Of a stretch of DNA of 51,122 nucleotides, positions 9,461 through 18,950 are shown in pieces. Position 1 is the stretch's first letter; each line of letters begins with the position of its first letter. The stretch is from Rhodospirillaceae bacterium. Its GTDB lineage: Bacteria; Pseudomonadota; Alphaproteobacteria; GCA-2731375. Position numbers and translations under genes: made by a program. The stretch lies in NCBI GenBank assembly GCA_018667855.1, contig JABIRL010000033.1, positions 1-51,122 of the forward strand, in the 5' to 3' direction. A model generated the notes under the pieces. It was not told the origin of the DNA. It made no database searches and worked only from the letters and a program-made list of their open reading frames with translations.

Positions 9461-10693
9461 GTGCGCGTACCTAATTTGTTGCCCATGATGGCGGCGCTTT
9501 ATGGCCTTGGCCTGGCCAATATTTTCATCCGTTCCTCCATGGGGGTCCTGGCGCCGGAACTGGCGGCCGATCTGGCCCTGACGCCGGCCATGCTGGGGGC
9601 TATCGCCTCCGCCTTCTTCCTCAGTTACGCGGTCATGCAAATTCCCACGGGCTTGCTATTGGACCGTTTCGGGCCCCGGCTGGTGGTGATCGGGTTGTTT
9701 TTGCTGACCGTCATCGGCACGCTGCTGTTTGCCCTCTCGCCGTCGGGCTCGGTGATGTTGGTGGCGCGGATCATGATGGGGGCGGGCTGTGCCGGTGTCT
9801 TCGCCGGCGCCTTTCTGATCATCGCGCGGTTCTATCCGCCGGCACGTTTTACGCCCATCGGTGCGACCCTGAACAGTTTCGCCATGCTGGGAACCTTCTT
9901 GGCCACCATTCCCCTGGCCTATCTGGTCACTACATTGGGCTGGCGGGACAGTTTCCTGTGGATCGGCATCCTCATGGCCATGGTCGCCCTGCTGGCTGTT
10001 CTGACCCTGCGCGATCACCCCCCCGGCGTGGATGCCCAGGCCACGCGGGAGCGCCAGGAAAATCTAGCGGACGTCCTGGCAGGGTCCTGGGCCGTGATGC
10101 GGACGCCAGGAATTTTGAGCATTACCTCCGGCGGCATGGCGCTGTCCGCCGGCAACACCATTCTGGGCATTTGGGGCGGCCCCTACCTGAACGACGTTCA
10201 TGGCCTCAACGAAACAGAACGTGGCGGCGTGCTGATCTTCATGGCCATGTCCGGTGTCGCGGGGCATTTCCTTTATGGTCAGGCGGCACGTATTTTTAAC
10301 ACCCTGAAGGGCCTGGTTCTGGCCGGCACCACGGCCATCGCCGCGATCCTGGGTACCCTGGCCCTGTTGCCATCACCAAGCCTGGTCACCGTCACGATAC
10401 TGTTGGCCCTGCTGGGTCTGGCCTGCGGCTTCCCCACCATCCTGCTGGCCCATGGCCGCGCCCTGGTCCCCGACCATCTGATCGGCCGCGGCCTGACCAC
10501 GGTCAACACCGGCATCATGGTCGCCATCGCGATCATGCAAATGGCCGTCGGCGCCCTGATCGGCACGGTGGCGGTAAAAGCCACCGGCCAGGCCAGCCCG
10601 ATGGGCTATCGCGCCGCCTTCGGCTTCATCGCCGTGATGGCCATGGTGACATTTGTAATCTATTCGCGGGTCGATGATCATAAACCACGCTAG
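9461..10693 (+). CDS. Major facilitator superfamily transporter
   Basis: The 410-residue integral membrane protein has about 12 hydrophobic segments. The cytoplasmic loop after TM2 contains LLLDRFGPR, the MFS signature-like D-RxGxR motif. The fold resembles the anion:cation symporter/NarK-like groups that take up small organic acids or amides. It starts at a GTG with a GAGG Shine-Dalgarno nine bases upstream. The gene is divergent from the racemase-like operon and lies 36 bases before hyuA on the same strand, so it probably imports the substrate of the HyuAB enzyme. The substrate is not predictable. Confidence 0.85.
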   Translation: MRVPNLLPMMAALYGLGLANIFIRSSMGVLAPELAADLALTPAMLGAIASAFFLSYAVMQIPTGLLLDRFGPRLVVIGLFLLTVIGTLLFALSPSGSVMLVARIMMGAGCAGVFAGAFLIIARFYPPARFTPIGATLNSFAMLGTFLATIPLAYLVTTLGWRDSFLWIGILMAMVALLAVLTLRDHPPGVDAQATRERQENLADVLAGSWAVMRTPGILSITSGGMALSAGNTILGIWGGPYLNDVHGLNETERGGVLIFMAMSGVAGHFLYGQAARIFNTLKGLVLAGTTAIAAILGTLALLPSPSLVTVTILLALLGLACGFPTILLAHGRALVPDHLIGRGLTTVNTGIMVAIAIMQMAVGALIGTVAVKATGQASPMGYRAAFGFIAVMAMVTFVIYSRVDDHKPR

Positions 10694-10729
10694 ACTGTCC
10701 GTTCGTTGTTGGCGGGAGGAGACGGGTTC

Positions 10730-12772
10730 ATGGGTTGTCGGGTCGGCGTGGATATTGGCGGGACGTTTACGGATTTCTGTGTCTTCGATGAAGACAGCGG
10801 CGCCCTGCATACCCTGAAGGTGCTGTCCACGCCGGAGCGGCCGGGCGAGGAAGTATTGGCCGGCCTTCGCGAGATTGAGCGGCGTCACGGCGTCACGGCG
10901 GACCAGATCAGCTATTTCACCCACGGCACCACGGTTGGCGTCAACACGGTGATCCAGCGCAAGGGCATCAACCTGTGCCTGTTCGCGACGGAGAAGTTCG
11001 AGGACGTGCTGGAAGTCGCCCGCCTGAAAATGCCCGACCCGTATGATCTGTTCTCCCGCCGGCCGGTGCCGCTGGTGACCCGCGAGAAAGTATTTTCCAT
11101 CCCCGGCCGTATGCTGTTCGACGGCAGCGAGGATATGCCGCTTGACGAAGATGCGGTGCGCGCGGCAATCGCGGGGGTCCGCGCTGTGGACGGCGAAGGC
11201 ATCGTCGTATCTTTGCTGCATTCTTACCGCAATCCGGACCACGAGCGCCGGGTGGTGGAGATCGTGGAGCGGGAGGCGCCGGATCTGTTCGTTGTGTCCT
11301 CGCACCAGGTCTGGCCCATCATCCGGGAATACGAACGCACGGTGACGGCCACGGTGGCCGGCTATGTGCAGCCCCGGGTCGGCTATTATCTGACCTCGTT
11401 GCAAGGCGCGCTCATGGATGCCGGCGTAACGGCCGTGCCCATGATCACCAAATCGAATGGCGGCATCATGACGGCAGAGGCGGGCAAGACCCGCTGTGCT
11501 CAGATGCTGCTGTCGGGAACCGCATCCGGTGTGATCGGGGCCTGTCAGGTGGCCCGCATGGCGGATGTGGACAACGCGCTTAGTTTGGATGTCGGCGGCA
11601 CCAGCGCCGATGTGGCCGTGGTGCGGGCGGGTGAACCACAGTATGGCGTGGGCGAGATGATCGGTGAATTCCCGATCCATATCCCCACCGTCTCCGTTAC
11701 CTCGATCGGCGAGGGCGGCGGCTCCATCGCCTGGGTCGATCCCCACGGCGTACTGAAAGTAGGGCCGGAGAGCGCCGGCTCCAACCCCGGCCCGGCCTGC
11801 TACGGCCAGGGCGGTGAGCGGCCGACCATCACCGATGCCTTCGTTGTGTCCGGTTTCCTGGGCGCCATGGGGTTGGGATACGGCGAGGTGACCATGCGGG
11901 AGGATCTGGCCAGGGCCGCCGTGGGAGAGTTGGCGGCGGTGCTGTCCATGAGCATCGAGGATACGGCGGAGGCGATCATCAAGATCGCCGTGTCGGGTAT
12001 GTATCTGGAAGTTTCTAAAATGGTCTCCCGCTACGGCATTGACCCGCGCGATATGTCCCTGGTGGCCTTCGGCGGGGCCGGGCCCATGCTGGCCTGCCAT
12101 GTGGCGCGTGAGTTGAACATGCGCCGCATTGTCGTGCCCCTGACGCCGGGCGTGTTGAGCGCTTTCGGCGGCCTGATCGCAGACATCAAGAACGACTTTA
12201 TCCAGACCGTCTATCTGGATCTAGATGACAAAACCGCCGCGCCGATCCGGGATGGTTTCGCCGCCATGAGCGTGGAGGCCATGACATGGTTACGGGAGGA
12301 GCAAGGTTATACGGGAGAGGCGACATTGCTCTATTCCGCCGACATGCGCTATCGCGGCCAATCGTTCGAGATTGATACCATGTTGCGGTTAAGCGATATC
12401 GAGGACGGCGATGTGGCGGCCCTGGCGGCGGCTTTTCACGCCGAACACGAACGCCTGTACGAACATGCCGATGCGGAGGCCCCCATTCAGGTAATCAACC
12501 TGCGTCTGGTCGTGGTGGGCGAACCACCGAAGCCCGAGCTGTTGCCCCTGGCGGAAGCAACGGGCGAGCCGGAGGCCTTGCACGGCATCGATATCTATGC
12601 GGATGGCGGTTGGCACGGGGCGGCCATCTATCGCCGTGATGCCCTACGTGCCGGACATCGTTTTCAGGGTCCGGCGGTCATCGCCCAGGATGATTGCACC
12701 ACCTGCGTGCTGGGTGGTTTCACGGTGCAGGTTGATACCTACGGGAACCTTATTTTGGAAGCGGAGGATTAG
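10730..12772 (+). CDS. hyuA: Hydantoinase/oxoprolinase family protein, HyuA-type ATP-dependent subunit (first copy)
   Basis: HyuA-type subunits use ATP to activate a cyclic amide (hydantoin, oxoproline) or ketone, with HyuB as partner. The 680-residue protein begins with the ASKHA phosphate motif VGVDIGGTFTDF. It has the central HGTTVGVNTVI segment, the LDVGGTSADVAV second phosphate motif and the C-terminal YRGQSFEID region typical of the family. The ATG at 10730 follows GGGAGGAG by eight bases and is preferred over an in-frame TTG at 10706. hyuB follows after four bases. The substrate class (hydantoin, 5-oxoproline, N-methylhydantoin or acetone-type) cannot be decided by eye. Confidence 0.9.
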   Translation: MGCRVGVDIGGTFTDFCVFDEDSGALHTLKVLSTPERPGEEVLAGLREIERRHGVTADQISYFTHGTTVGVNTVIQRKGINLCLFATEKFEDVLEVARLKMPDPYDLFSRRPVPLVTREKVFSIPGRMLFDGSEDMPLDEDAVRAAIAGVRAVDGEGIVVSLLHSYRNPDHERRVVEIVEREAPDLFVVSSHQVWPIIREYERTVTATVAGYVQPRVGYYLTSLQGALMDAGVTAVPMITKSNGGIMTAEAGKTRCAQMLLSGTASGVIGACQVARMADVDNALSLDVGGTSADVAVVRAGEPQYGVGEMIGEFPIHIPTVSVTSIGEGGGSIAWVDPHGVLKVGPESAGSNPGPACYGQGGERPTITDAFVVSGFLGAMGLGYGEVTMREDLARAAVGELAAVLSMSIEDTAEAIIKIAVSGMYLEVSKMVSRYGIDPRDMSLVAFGGAGPMLACHVARELNMRRIVVPLTPGVLSAFGGLIADIKNDFIQTVYLDLDDKTAAPIRDGFAAMSVEAMTWLREEQGYTGEATLLYSADMRYRGQSFEIDTMLRLSDIEDGDVAALAAAFHAEHERLYEHADAEAPIQVINLRLVVVGEPPKPELLPLAEATGEPEALHGIDIYADGGWHGAAIYRRDALRAGHRFQGPAVIAQDDCTTCVLGGFTVQVDTYGNLILEAED

Positions 12773-12776
12773 GGAT

Positions 12777-14768
12777 ATGGCCATTGACAGCGTGACCCTG
12801 GAAATTCTGCGGAACCATTGCCGGGCGGCGGCGGAAAGCATGGCGTTTACCCTCTACCGCACGGCGCACTCAACCTTCGTCAAGGAGACCGAGGACTTCA
12901 CCACCGGCCTGACCACACCGGACGGCGAAACCTTCGCCACGCCCACGGACCTGGGCGCCACCTGGTTCGTCGGCCTGAACTACAAGAACGTTATTGATTT
13001 GATCGATCATTACGAAGAGGGCGATATCTGCCTGACCAACGATCCGTATTCGGGCTACGTCTGCACCCATTCGCCCGACATGCATATCTGGAAGCCGGTG
13101 TTCCACGCGGGCGAGATTATCTGTTTCGTGGTCGGCCATATCCATAACACTGACGTGGGCGGCGCCGTGCCCGCCAGCCTGTCGCGCACCCTGGTTGAGG
13201 TGCACCAAGAGGGCATCCGCATTCCACCCGCCAAGATCATGGAAAAGGGCGAACTGAACGAGGATGTGATGTCCATCATGCTGGCCAACGTGCGCATGCC
13301 GGAGCAGAACTGGGGTGATCTGAAGGCTCAGATCGCGGCCATGAATACCGGCGAGCGGCGGGTGCATGAGATGATCGCCAAATTCGGCATCGAGACTTTC
13401 AAGGAAGGCACCGCCCAGTTGCTGGACTATGCCGAACGCCAGGCCCGCGCCATCGTCAAGGACCTGCCCGACGGGCGGTATTTTTTCGCCGATTACATGG
13501 ACGAGGATGTGGTCGACGGCTATCCCTGCCGCATCGCCCTGGACGTCACCATCGAGGGCGAGGAAATGGTTTTCGATTTCACGGGCAGCGACCCCCAGAT
13601 CGAAGGTTCGGTGAATATCCCAACGGGGGGCGAGGTGCGCCACGCCCTGATCATGGTGGGGTTGGTCTATGTGCTTTATTCACTGGATACCCGGTTATTC
13701 TTGAATTCCGGCGTCTCCCGCGTCTGTAGCTGTATCCTGCCGTCGGGCACCATCGTCAATCCGGAATTTCCCGCCGCCGTGGGGCTGCGTACCCTTTCGG
13801 TGACACGGCTTCAGGCGATTATTTTCGGCGCCTTCGTGCAGGCCGCGCCCGACCGTCTGCCGGCCAGCCCGGCCAGCGGCGGGCCGATCATGAACGTCAA
13901 CGCCATCGACAACAAAACCGGCCGGCGGGTCGTCGCCTCCATCGATCCCATCATGGGCGGGGCGGGGGGCGATCCCTTCGCGGACGGCGCCGACGGTTCC
14001 GGGGCTAATTCTTCGTTCATGAAGAACACGCCGGTGGAAATCAACGAGGCCGAGGTACCGATCAGAATTCTGCGCTATGGCCTGCTTCCCGGCAGCGGTG
14101 GTCCCGGCCTGCACCGGGGCGGCCTGGCGACGGTTCTGGAGTTCCGTGCCGAGGCGCCCAATACCCGCGTGACGGCGCGCAACCGGGACCGCACCCGGTT
14201 CACTTCGTGGGGCGTACGCGGCGGGCGGGCCGGCACGCCCTCGACCTTCCTGCTCAATCCCGGCAAGGCGGGAGAGGTCAACCTGGGTAACACCGATATT
14301 CTGACCATCGGTCCCGGCGACGAAATACGGGTCGCATCGGGGGGCGCGGGCGGCTGGGGCAATCCGTTCGAGCGGGAGCGGGAGGCGGTTTTGTTGGATG
14401 TGCGGCGGGGTTTCGTCTCCCTGGCCTCGGCCAAAGATGACTATGGCGTTGTCATTGTCGATGGCGCCATTGACGATGCCGCGACGTCGAAACAGCGCGC
14501 TGGCCGCACCGGTGAAACCAGCAATCAATTCTATGATTACGGCGAAGGGCGGGAGGGGTTCGAGCGGCTTTGGACAACGGCGAACTATGCCGCGCTGACC
14601 GAATTGCTGCGGGCTCTGCCCGTGCATTGGCGCTTCTTCGTCAAACACAGGGTTTTCGAGGCCGTTGATGCCCTGGAGGACGCGGCGCGCAAGGGCGATG
14701 GTTCCGAGATCCGCGCCATTGTCGCCGACATCCTGGAAAACTATCCACAATTGCAGATCAGCGCCTAG
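12777..14768 (+). CDS. hyuB: Hydantoinase B/oxoprolinase family protein, HyuB-type subunit with extended C-terminus (first copy)
   Basis: The 663-residue protein is the partner of the upstream HyuA. It has the typical N-terminus (VTLEILRNHCRAAAESMAFTL), the NDPYSGYVCTHSPDMHIWKPVF and VGHIHNTDVGG metal-site segments, and the Gly-rich GGAGGWGNPFERE closing motif near residue 520-535. After that motif it continues for about 120 residues, including DDYGVVIVDGAID and a hydrophilic tail rich in charged residues. The second HyuB in this window (600 residues) stops soon after its DYGVVVD segment. The start at 12777 follows GCGGAGGA. The tail may mediate assembly with HyuA; this is a guess. Confidence 0.9.
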   Translation: MAIDSVTLEILRNHCRAAAESMAFTLYRTAHSTFVKETEDFTTGLTTPDGETFATPTDLGATWFVGLNYKNVIDLIDHYEEGDICLTNDPYSGYVCTHSPDMHIWKPVFHAGEIICFVVGHIHNTDVGGAVPASLSRTLVEVHQEGIRIPPAKIMEKGELNEDVMSIMLANVRMPEQNWGDLKAQIAAMNTGERRVHEMIAKFGIETFKEGTAQLLDYAERQARAIVKDLPDGRYFFADYMDEDVVDGYPCRIALDVTIEGEEMVFDFTGSDPQIEGSVNIPTGGEVRHALIMVGLVYVLYSLDTRLFLNSGVSRVCSCILPSGTIVNPEFPAAVGLRTLSVTRLQAIIFGAFVQAAPDRLPASPASGGPIMNVNAIDNKTGRRVVASIDPIMGGAGGDPFADGADGSGANSSFMKNTPVEINEAEVPIRILRYGLLPGSGGPGLHRGGLATVLEFRAEAPNTRVTARNRDRTRFTSWGVRGGRAGTPSTFLLNPGKAGEVNLGNTDILTIGPGDEIRVASGGAGGWGNPFEREREAVLLDVRRGFVSLASAKDDYGVVIVDGAIDDAATSKQRAGRTGETSNQFYDYGEGREGFERLWTTANYAALTELLRALPVHWRFFVKHRVFEAVDALEDAARKGDGSEIRAIVADILENYPQLQISA

Positions 14769-14781
14769 AAGGACAAAGATA

Positions 14782-15657
14782 ATGAAAACAACCACGCAGT
14801 TGCGGCACCTACTTGCCGCCGATGGCCCGCTTTTGGTACCGGGTGCCTATGACGGGGCCTCGGCCCGTGTCGTGGCGTCATTAGGCCACGAGGTGGTCTA
14901 TCTGACCGGCTTTGGCATGGAGGCCTCAATCCTGGGCATGCCCGACATCGGGTTGGCCAGTCAGGCGGAAATCGTCGGCCACGCCGGCAACATCGCCGCC
15001 GCCGTGCCGATCCCCGTAATCTCGGATGCCGATACAGGCTATGGCGGCCTGACTAACATTCACCGCACGGTGCAGTCGTTCGAGCGGGCCGGCATCGCCG
15101 CCATTCATATCGAGGATCAATCCCTGCCCAAGCGCTGCGGCGGCATGGCCGGACGAAAGGTGGTGTCCACGGACGAAATGGTGGACCGCCTGCGGGCCGC
15201 ACTTGCCGCGCGGCAGGATCCAGATTTCGTCATCATCGCCAGATCAGATGCCAAACTGGAACATGGCCTGGACGATGTGATCGCCCGTCTGAACGCCTAT
15301 TTCGCCGCCGGGGCCGACATGGCGATGATCGCGGAGCCATTCGAAGTACCGGAACTACGCCGTCTGTGCGCCGAGCTGGACGGCCCCCTGGCCATGGTCG
15401 GCGGCGTACCGGAATGGCCCGAAAGCATGCTGTCCGGTGACGAGTTGGGCGAACTGGGCGTCAAGCTGGTGCTGTATGCCTGTACCGGTCTGGGCGCGGC
15501 CCTGCAGGCGCAAATGGCCGTCTATGGTGATTTGCTGAAGCATGGCCGCCTGGGCCCCGCCAGCGAAGCCGCGTGCATGTCCCTGGATGATCTGAGCGAA
15601 TTGATGGGCTTGTCCCAATGGAATGGGATAGAGGCGGCGGCGCAAACCAAAAGCTAA
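14782..15657 (+). CDS. Isocitrate lyase/PEP mutase family enzyme
   Basis: The 291-residue protein has the alpha/beta-barrel features of the family containing PrpB, PEP mutase, oxaloacetate decarboxylase and dimethylmalate lyase. It has the metal/phosphonate loop DADTGYGG (82-89), the EDQ motif (111-113) and the catalytic loop PKRCGG (116-121). The catalytic Cys119 is kept, but the histidine normally after CG (KRCGH) is Gly121. Such enzymes cleave or form C-C or P-C bonds of 2-hydroxy or 2-keto acids. It lies 13 bases after hyuB, so it may process the ring-opened product. The start follows AAGGA at 14769-14773. The stop overlaps the convergent methyltransferase gene by four bases. Confidence 0.85.
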   Translation: MKTTTQLRHLLAADGPLLVPGAYDGASARVVASLGHEVVYLTGFGMEASILGMPDIGLASQAEIVGHAGNIAAAVPIPVISDADTGYGGLTNIHRTVQSFERAGIAAIHIEDQSLPKRCGGMAGRKVVSTDEMVDRLRAALAARQDPDFVIIARSDAKLEHGLDDVIARLNAYFAAGADMAMIAEPFEVPELRRLCAELDGPLAMVGGVPEWPESMLSGDELGELGVKLVLYACTGLGAALQAQMAVYGDLLKHGRLGPASEAACMSLDDLSELMGLSQWNGIEAAAQTKS

Positions 15658-16271
15658 ACCGCCTGTGCCGCGCCCCAATAATTGAAGCAGTGGGTGCGGG
15701 GGCCGGGGATGTACATGGTATCCATGTCGTTGATGTGGAAACCGGCGTCGGTAATCAGCTCATCGATGGGGCGGTTCAGGTGGCAGCCGCCGGAAAATTT
15801 GCTCCAGACCCCATCGATGCGGTTCTGCCAGCGGCGCACGGCTTCGTCGGGCGCCATGCCATGTTCGCAAAATAATAGCATGCCTTCAGGCTTCAGAACG
15901 CGGCGCATTTGGATCAGGGCCCGGGCCGCATCGGGGATGGTACAAAGCGTATAGGTCACAAGCACCGTATCGACGCTGTGATCATCCAGGGGAATTTCCT
16001 CCCCCGGCAGGTCGAGGAATTCCACCGGCAGATCAACCTGACCGGCGACTTTTTTGGCCATGCGGCGCATCTCCGCGCTGGGCTCCAGACCCCAGACCTT
16101 GTCGACCTTCGCGGTGTCGTAGAACGGTAGATTGAGGCCGGAACCAATGCCGATCTCCAACACCTCGCCCGTCGCACGCGGCACGATCTTGGCCCGCTGC
16201 TTGGCGATAGGTTTGCCACCGCAGGCCAGATTGATGCCCCAGGGCAGGATAACTCGATCATAAAACGACAT
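15654..16271 (-). CDS. Class I SAM-dependent methyltransferase
   Basis: The 205-residue protein has the SAM-binding motif I EVLEIGIGSGLNL, the acidic post-I region (WGLEPSAEM), a motif-II-like DTVLVTYTLCTI and the RVLKPEGMLLFCEHG segment common in methyltransferase type 11 proteins. Its overall form (MSFYDRVILPWGINLACG start, C-terminal PGPRTHCFNYWGAA) resembles small bacterial phospholipid or thiol methyltransferases, but the substrate is unknown. It is transcribed after aidB with only two bases between, so the two may be co-transcribed. Confidence 0.85.
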   Translation of the reverse strand: MSFYDRVILPWGINLACGGKPIAKQRAKIVPRATGEVLEIGIGSGLNLPFYDTAKVDKVWGLEPSAEMRRMAKKVAGQVDLPVEFLDLPGEEIPLDDHSVDTVLVTYTLCTIPDAARALIQMRRVLKPEGMLLFCEHGMAPDEAVRRWQNRIDGVWSKFSGGCHLNRPIDELITDAGFHINDMDTMYIPGPRTHCFNYWGAAQAV

Positions 16272-16273
16272 CG

Positions 16274-17920
16274 CTATGTTACCGCCCGATCAATGATAGC
16301 GTCGAAATCAACACTGGCCGGCAAAGCGCCGTAGGCGCCGGTCCAGCGCGGGCCCAGGCGGGAGGCGCAGAAGGCATCCGCCACCGCCGACGGTGCGTGG
16401 CGTACCAAAAGGGCGCCTTGCAGCGTAACGGCCATCAGTTCGGTGATGCCACGGGCGCGCAGCTCCAGGTTCTCGGGATCGGCCAATTCGTTTTTCAGGT
16501 TTTCGGCGGCGGTATCCAGCGCCCTATTGCCGCCACGGGCGGCTTCCAACTCCGCCAAGACGGCTGGCACGGCGGCCTTTTCCCGGCCCATGGCGCGCAG
16601 GACATCCAGGCACATGATATTGCCGGAGCCTTCCCAGATACTGTTGACCGGCGCTTCCCGGTACAGGCGCGGCATGATGCTTTCCTCGATATAGCCGGGT
16701 CCGCCGTGGCATTCCATGGCTTCATAGGTATGGCCCGGCGCCCGCTTGCAGATCCAGTATTTGCCCACCGCCGTGCCGATCCGGGCCAGGGCGGCGGCGC
16801 TTTCGTCTCCCGCCGCTTCATCCATGGCCCGGCCAATGCGCAGGGTCAGGGTCAGGGCGGCCTCCGACTCGATGGCCAGGTCCGCCAGTACGTTGCGCAT
16901 CAAGGGCTGTTGGATCAGCTTTTTCTGAAAGGCCGTGCGGTGCGTGGTGTGATGGATCGCCTGCACCAATCCCTGGCGCATCAACGCGGCGGAGGAGAAA
17001 CAGCAGTAATAGCGGTTGCCCTGAACCATATCGAGAATGGTGGCGACGCCGCGACCGTCCTCGCCCACCATTGTGCCCCAGGTGTCCTGGAACTCCATTT
17101 CCGAGGAGGCGTTGGAACGGTTGCCCAGTTTGTCCTTCAGGCGCTGGATCATCAGATTGTTGCGCTCCCCATCCGGTGTCCAGCGCGGCACCAGGAAACA
17201 GGACAGGCCCACGTCGGTGTAGGCCAGGGTCAGGAAAGCATCCGACATGGGCGCGGAACAGAAATATTTGTGCCCCGTCAGGCGGTAGGCATCGCCATCC
17301 GCGACCGCCCGGGTGGTGTTGGTGCGCACGTCGGACCCGCCCTGTTTCTCGGTCATGAACATACCCATGGTGGCGCCGGACTTCTGCTCCACCGGAATAT
17401 CCCTGGCGTCATAGGAGGTGGACAGCAGCCTTGGGATCCATTCGTCACCCACACCTGGCGCCATGCGCAGGGGCGGAATGGCGGAATAGGTCATGGCCAT
17501 GGGGCACAACACGCCGCCTTCGGGCTGATTGAACATATAGGTCAGGGCCGCATGCACCACCTGGGCGCCCGGTTGCGGGTGGTTCCAGGCGAAACTGGGG
17601 ATTTCGTTCCCGATCGCCACCGCCATCAGTTCGTGATAGGCGGGGTGAAATTCGACCTGATTGATGCGCATGCCGTAGCGGTCGAAGGGTTGCAGCTCCG
17701 GCGTATGTCTATTGGCCAAATCTGCCTTTTCGAATATCTCCGCCCCGCCGGCGATCTTGCCGAACGCCGCCAGCTTGTCGGCGGCCCAGCCCCCACCTTC
17801 CCTCGCCACCCCCTCGCGCAGGGCGGTGTCGCTTTGCCACAGGTCCTGATCGCCCAGGTGGGGCGGCATGTTGGTAACCTCGTGGGTGGGCAGATTGGCG
17901 GGCGGCTTCAGCGGGATCAT
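16274..17920 (-). CDS. aidB: AidB-like acyl-CoA dehydrogenase family protein
   Basis: The 548-residue length and several segments closely match E. coli AidB, the FAD-binding protein of the adaptive response to alkylating agents. Examples are TEKQGGSDVRTNTTRA, RLKDKLGNRSNAS, LIQQPLMRNVLADLA and the long NSIWEGSGNIMCLDVLR stretch. The N-terminus (SDTALREGVAREGGGW) also fits. Related proteins elsewhere act as ordinary acyl-CoA or isovaleryl-CoA dehydrogenases, and no ada or alkB is nearby, so DNA protection should not be assumed. The gene is 82 bases after the acetamidase gene on the same strand. Confidence 0.88.
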   Translation of the reverse strand: MIPLKPPANLPTHEVTNMPPHLGDQDLWQSDTALREGVAREGGGWAADKLAAFGKIAGGAEIFEKADLANRHTPELQPFDRYGMRINQVEFHPAYHELMAVAIGNEIPSFAWNHPQPGAQVVHAALTYMFNQPEGGVLCPMAMTYSAIPPLRMAPGVGDEWIPRLLSTSYDARDIPVEQKSGATMGMFMTEKQGGSDVRTNTTRAVADGDAYRLTGHKYFCSAPMSDAFLTLAYTDVGLSCFLVPRWTPDGERNNLMIQRLKDKLGNRSNASSEMEFQDTWGTMVGEDGRGVATILDMVQGNRYYCCFSSAALMRQGLVQAIHHTTHRTAFQKKLIQQPLMRNVLADLAIESEAALTLTLRIGRAMDEAAGDESAAALARIGTAVGKYWICKRAPGHTYEAMECHGGPGYIEESIMPRLYREAPVNSIWEGSGNIMCLDVLRAMGREKAAVPAVLAELEAARGGNRALDTAAENLKNELADPENLELRARGITELMAVTLQGALLVRHAPSAVADAFCASRLGPRWTGAYGALPASVDFDAIIDRAVT

Positions 17921-18002
17921 GGCGGCTAATCCTTCAAAAGGCAGCGAGAAACGAACTCAAACCGTATGTAGGTAGATTAACGCGAATGCCAAGCCCATCG
18001 CG

Positions 18003-18950
18003 TTACGCAATAAACACGCATTCAGGCAGGAATGCCGAAACCAGCCAGTTCGGTGCATCGACGATTTCGGATATTTTCAGATCCACCGCGACCGAGCACA
18101 GGACGTAGGATTCTTCCCAGCTCAAGCCCCGCTCGGTCATCAGGTGATCGATCATGTAACGGATCGCCTGCTGGCTGTTGGCGAACAGATCCGGTCCCTG
18201 GGCCGTGGTGGCGTAGTAGGAGCCGATGTTGGTTGACCGGCATAACGGGCCATGAGTCCGAAGTTGCGGTTCGGCGAAGTTCTTTTGCGATAGCAGATCA
18301 AATTTCATGGTGATTTTCGAACAGGTCTCCACCGCCGTGACACAGCATTCCCCGTCGCCTTGGGCGGCGTGGGCATCGCCAGTGGAAAACAAGGCGCCGG
18401 GGACCTGTACGGGCAAAAACAATGTCGAGCCCACGGTCAGATGCTTGTTGTCCATGTTGCCGCCCGTTTCCCGGGGCGGCATGGTGGAATGACCCCCGGG
18501 CAGGGCCAGGGCATTGCCCATGATGCCGGCGAACGGATCAACCGGAACGGCAATGTCGTCGCGCTGGCGCATGCGGGCATGGGTGCCGTCGGTAATATCC
18601 CAGATCTGCAGGTAGGTGCCGGGCACGTCTTCCTCGGGCAGCAAACCGCGACCCTTGCGTACGGCGGTCCAGCCGAACGGCGAGGCGAATTCCATATTCA
18701 GAACTTCGATGGCCAGCACATCGCCGGGTGCGGCGTCACGCACATAGACCGGCCCGGTCAAGGGGTGGCCGACGAACGGTCCCCGCTGGTCCACGTCCTC
18801 GGATACGGAGTCCGGATTATAATAAAGATCCGCCGCATCGCGGGTATCGAAGGTCACCGTATCGCCGGCATCGATGGTCAGGCGCGGTTCGATGCTGTTG
18901 TCCCAGGTTTTGTGGACCACGTCCGCGTTCAATTCGTAGTGCTGGCTCAT
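18003..18950 (-). CDS. Acetamidase/formamidase family protein
   Basis: The 315-residue protein fits the FmdA/AmdA family (PF03069), which hydrolyses formamide, acetamide or similar small amides. Supporting segments are GPVYVRDAAPGDVLAIEVLNM, FAGIMGNALALPGG and DAHAAQGDGECCVTAVE, the last carrying the family's conserved GDxHAAQGDGE motif. The ATG at 18950 overlaps the LigB stop as ATGA, which fixes the start; the frame stays open upstream but is not used. It is the fourth gene of the cupin-ligA-ligB operon, so it may hydrolyse an amide released by ring cleavage. Confidence 0.85.
   Translation of the reverse strand: MSQHYELNADVVHKTWDNSIEPRLTIDAGDTVTFDTRDAADLYYNPDSVSEDVDQRGPFVGHPLTGPVYVRDAAPGDVLAIEVLNMEFASPFGWTAVRKGRGLLPEEDVPGTYLQIWDITDGTHARMRQRDDIAVPVDPFAGIMGNALALPGGHSTMPPRETGGNMDNKHLTVGSTLFLPVQVPGALFSTGDAHAAQGDGECCVTAVETCSKITMKFDLLSQKNFAEPQLRTHGPLCRSTNIGSYYATTAQGPDLFANSQQAIRYMIDHLMTERGLSWEESYVLCSVAVDLKISEIVDAPNWLVSAFLPECVFIA

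Noticed and set aside
10373..12100. 575-codon open frame antisense to hyuA and the MFS gene
   Set aside because: It spans two well-supported genes on the other strand and shows His/Gly/Asp-rich shadow composition.
16397..17929. 510-codon open frame antisense to aidB
   Set aside because: The AidB match on the minus strand is strong over its whole length; the plus-strand frame has no recognisable motif.
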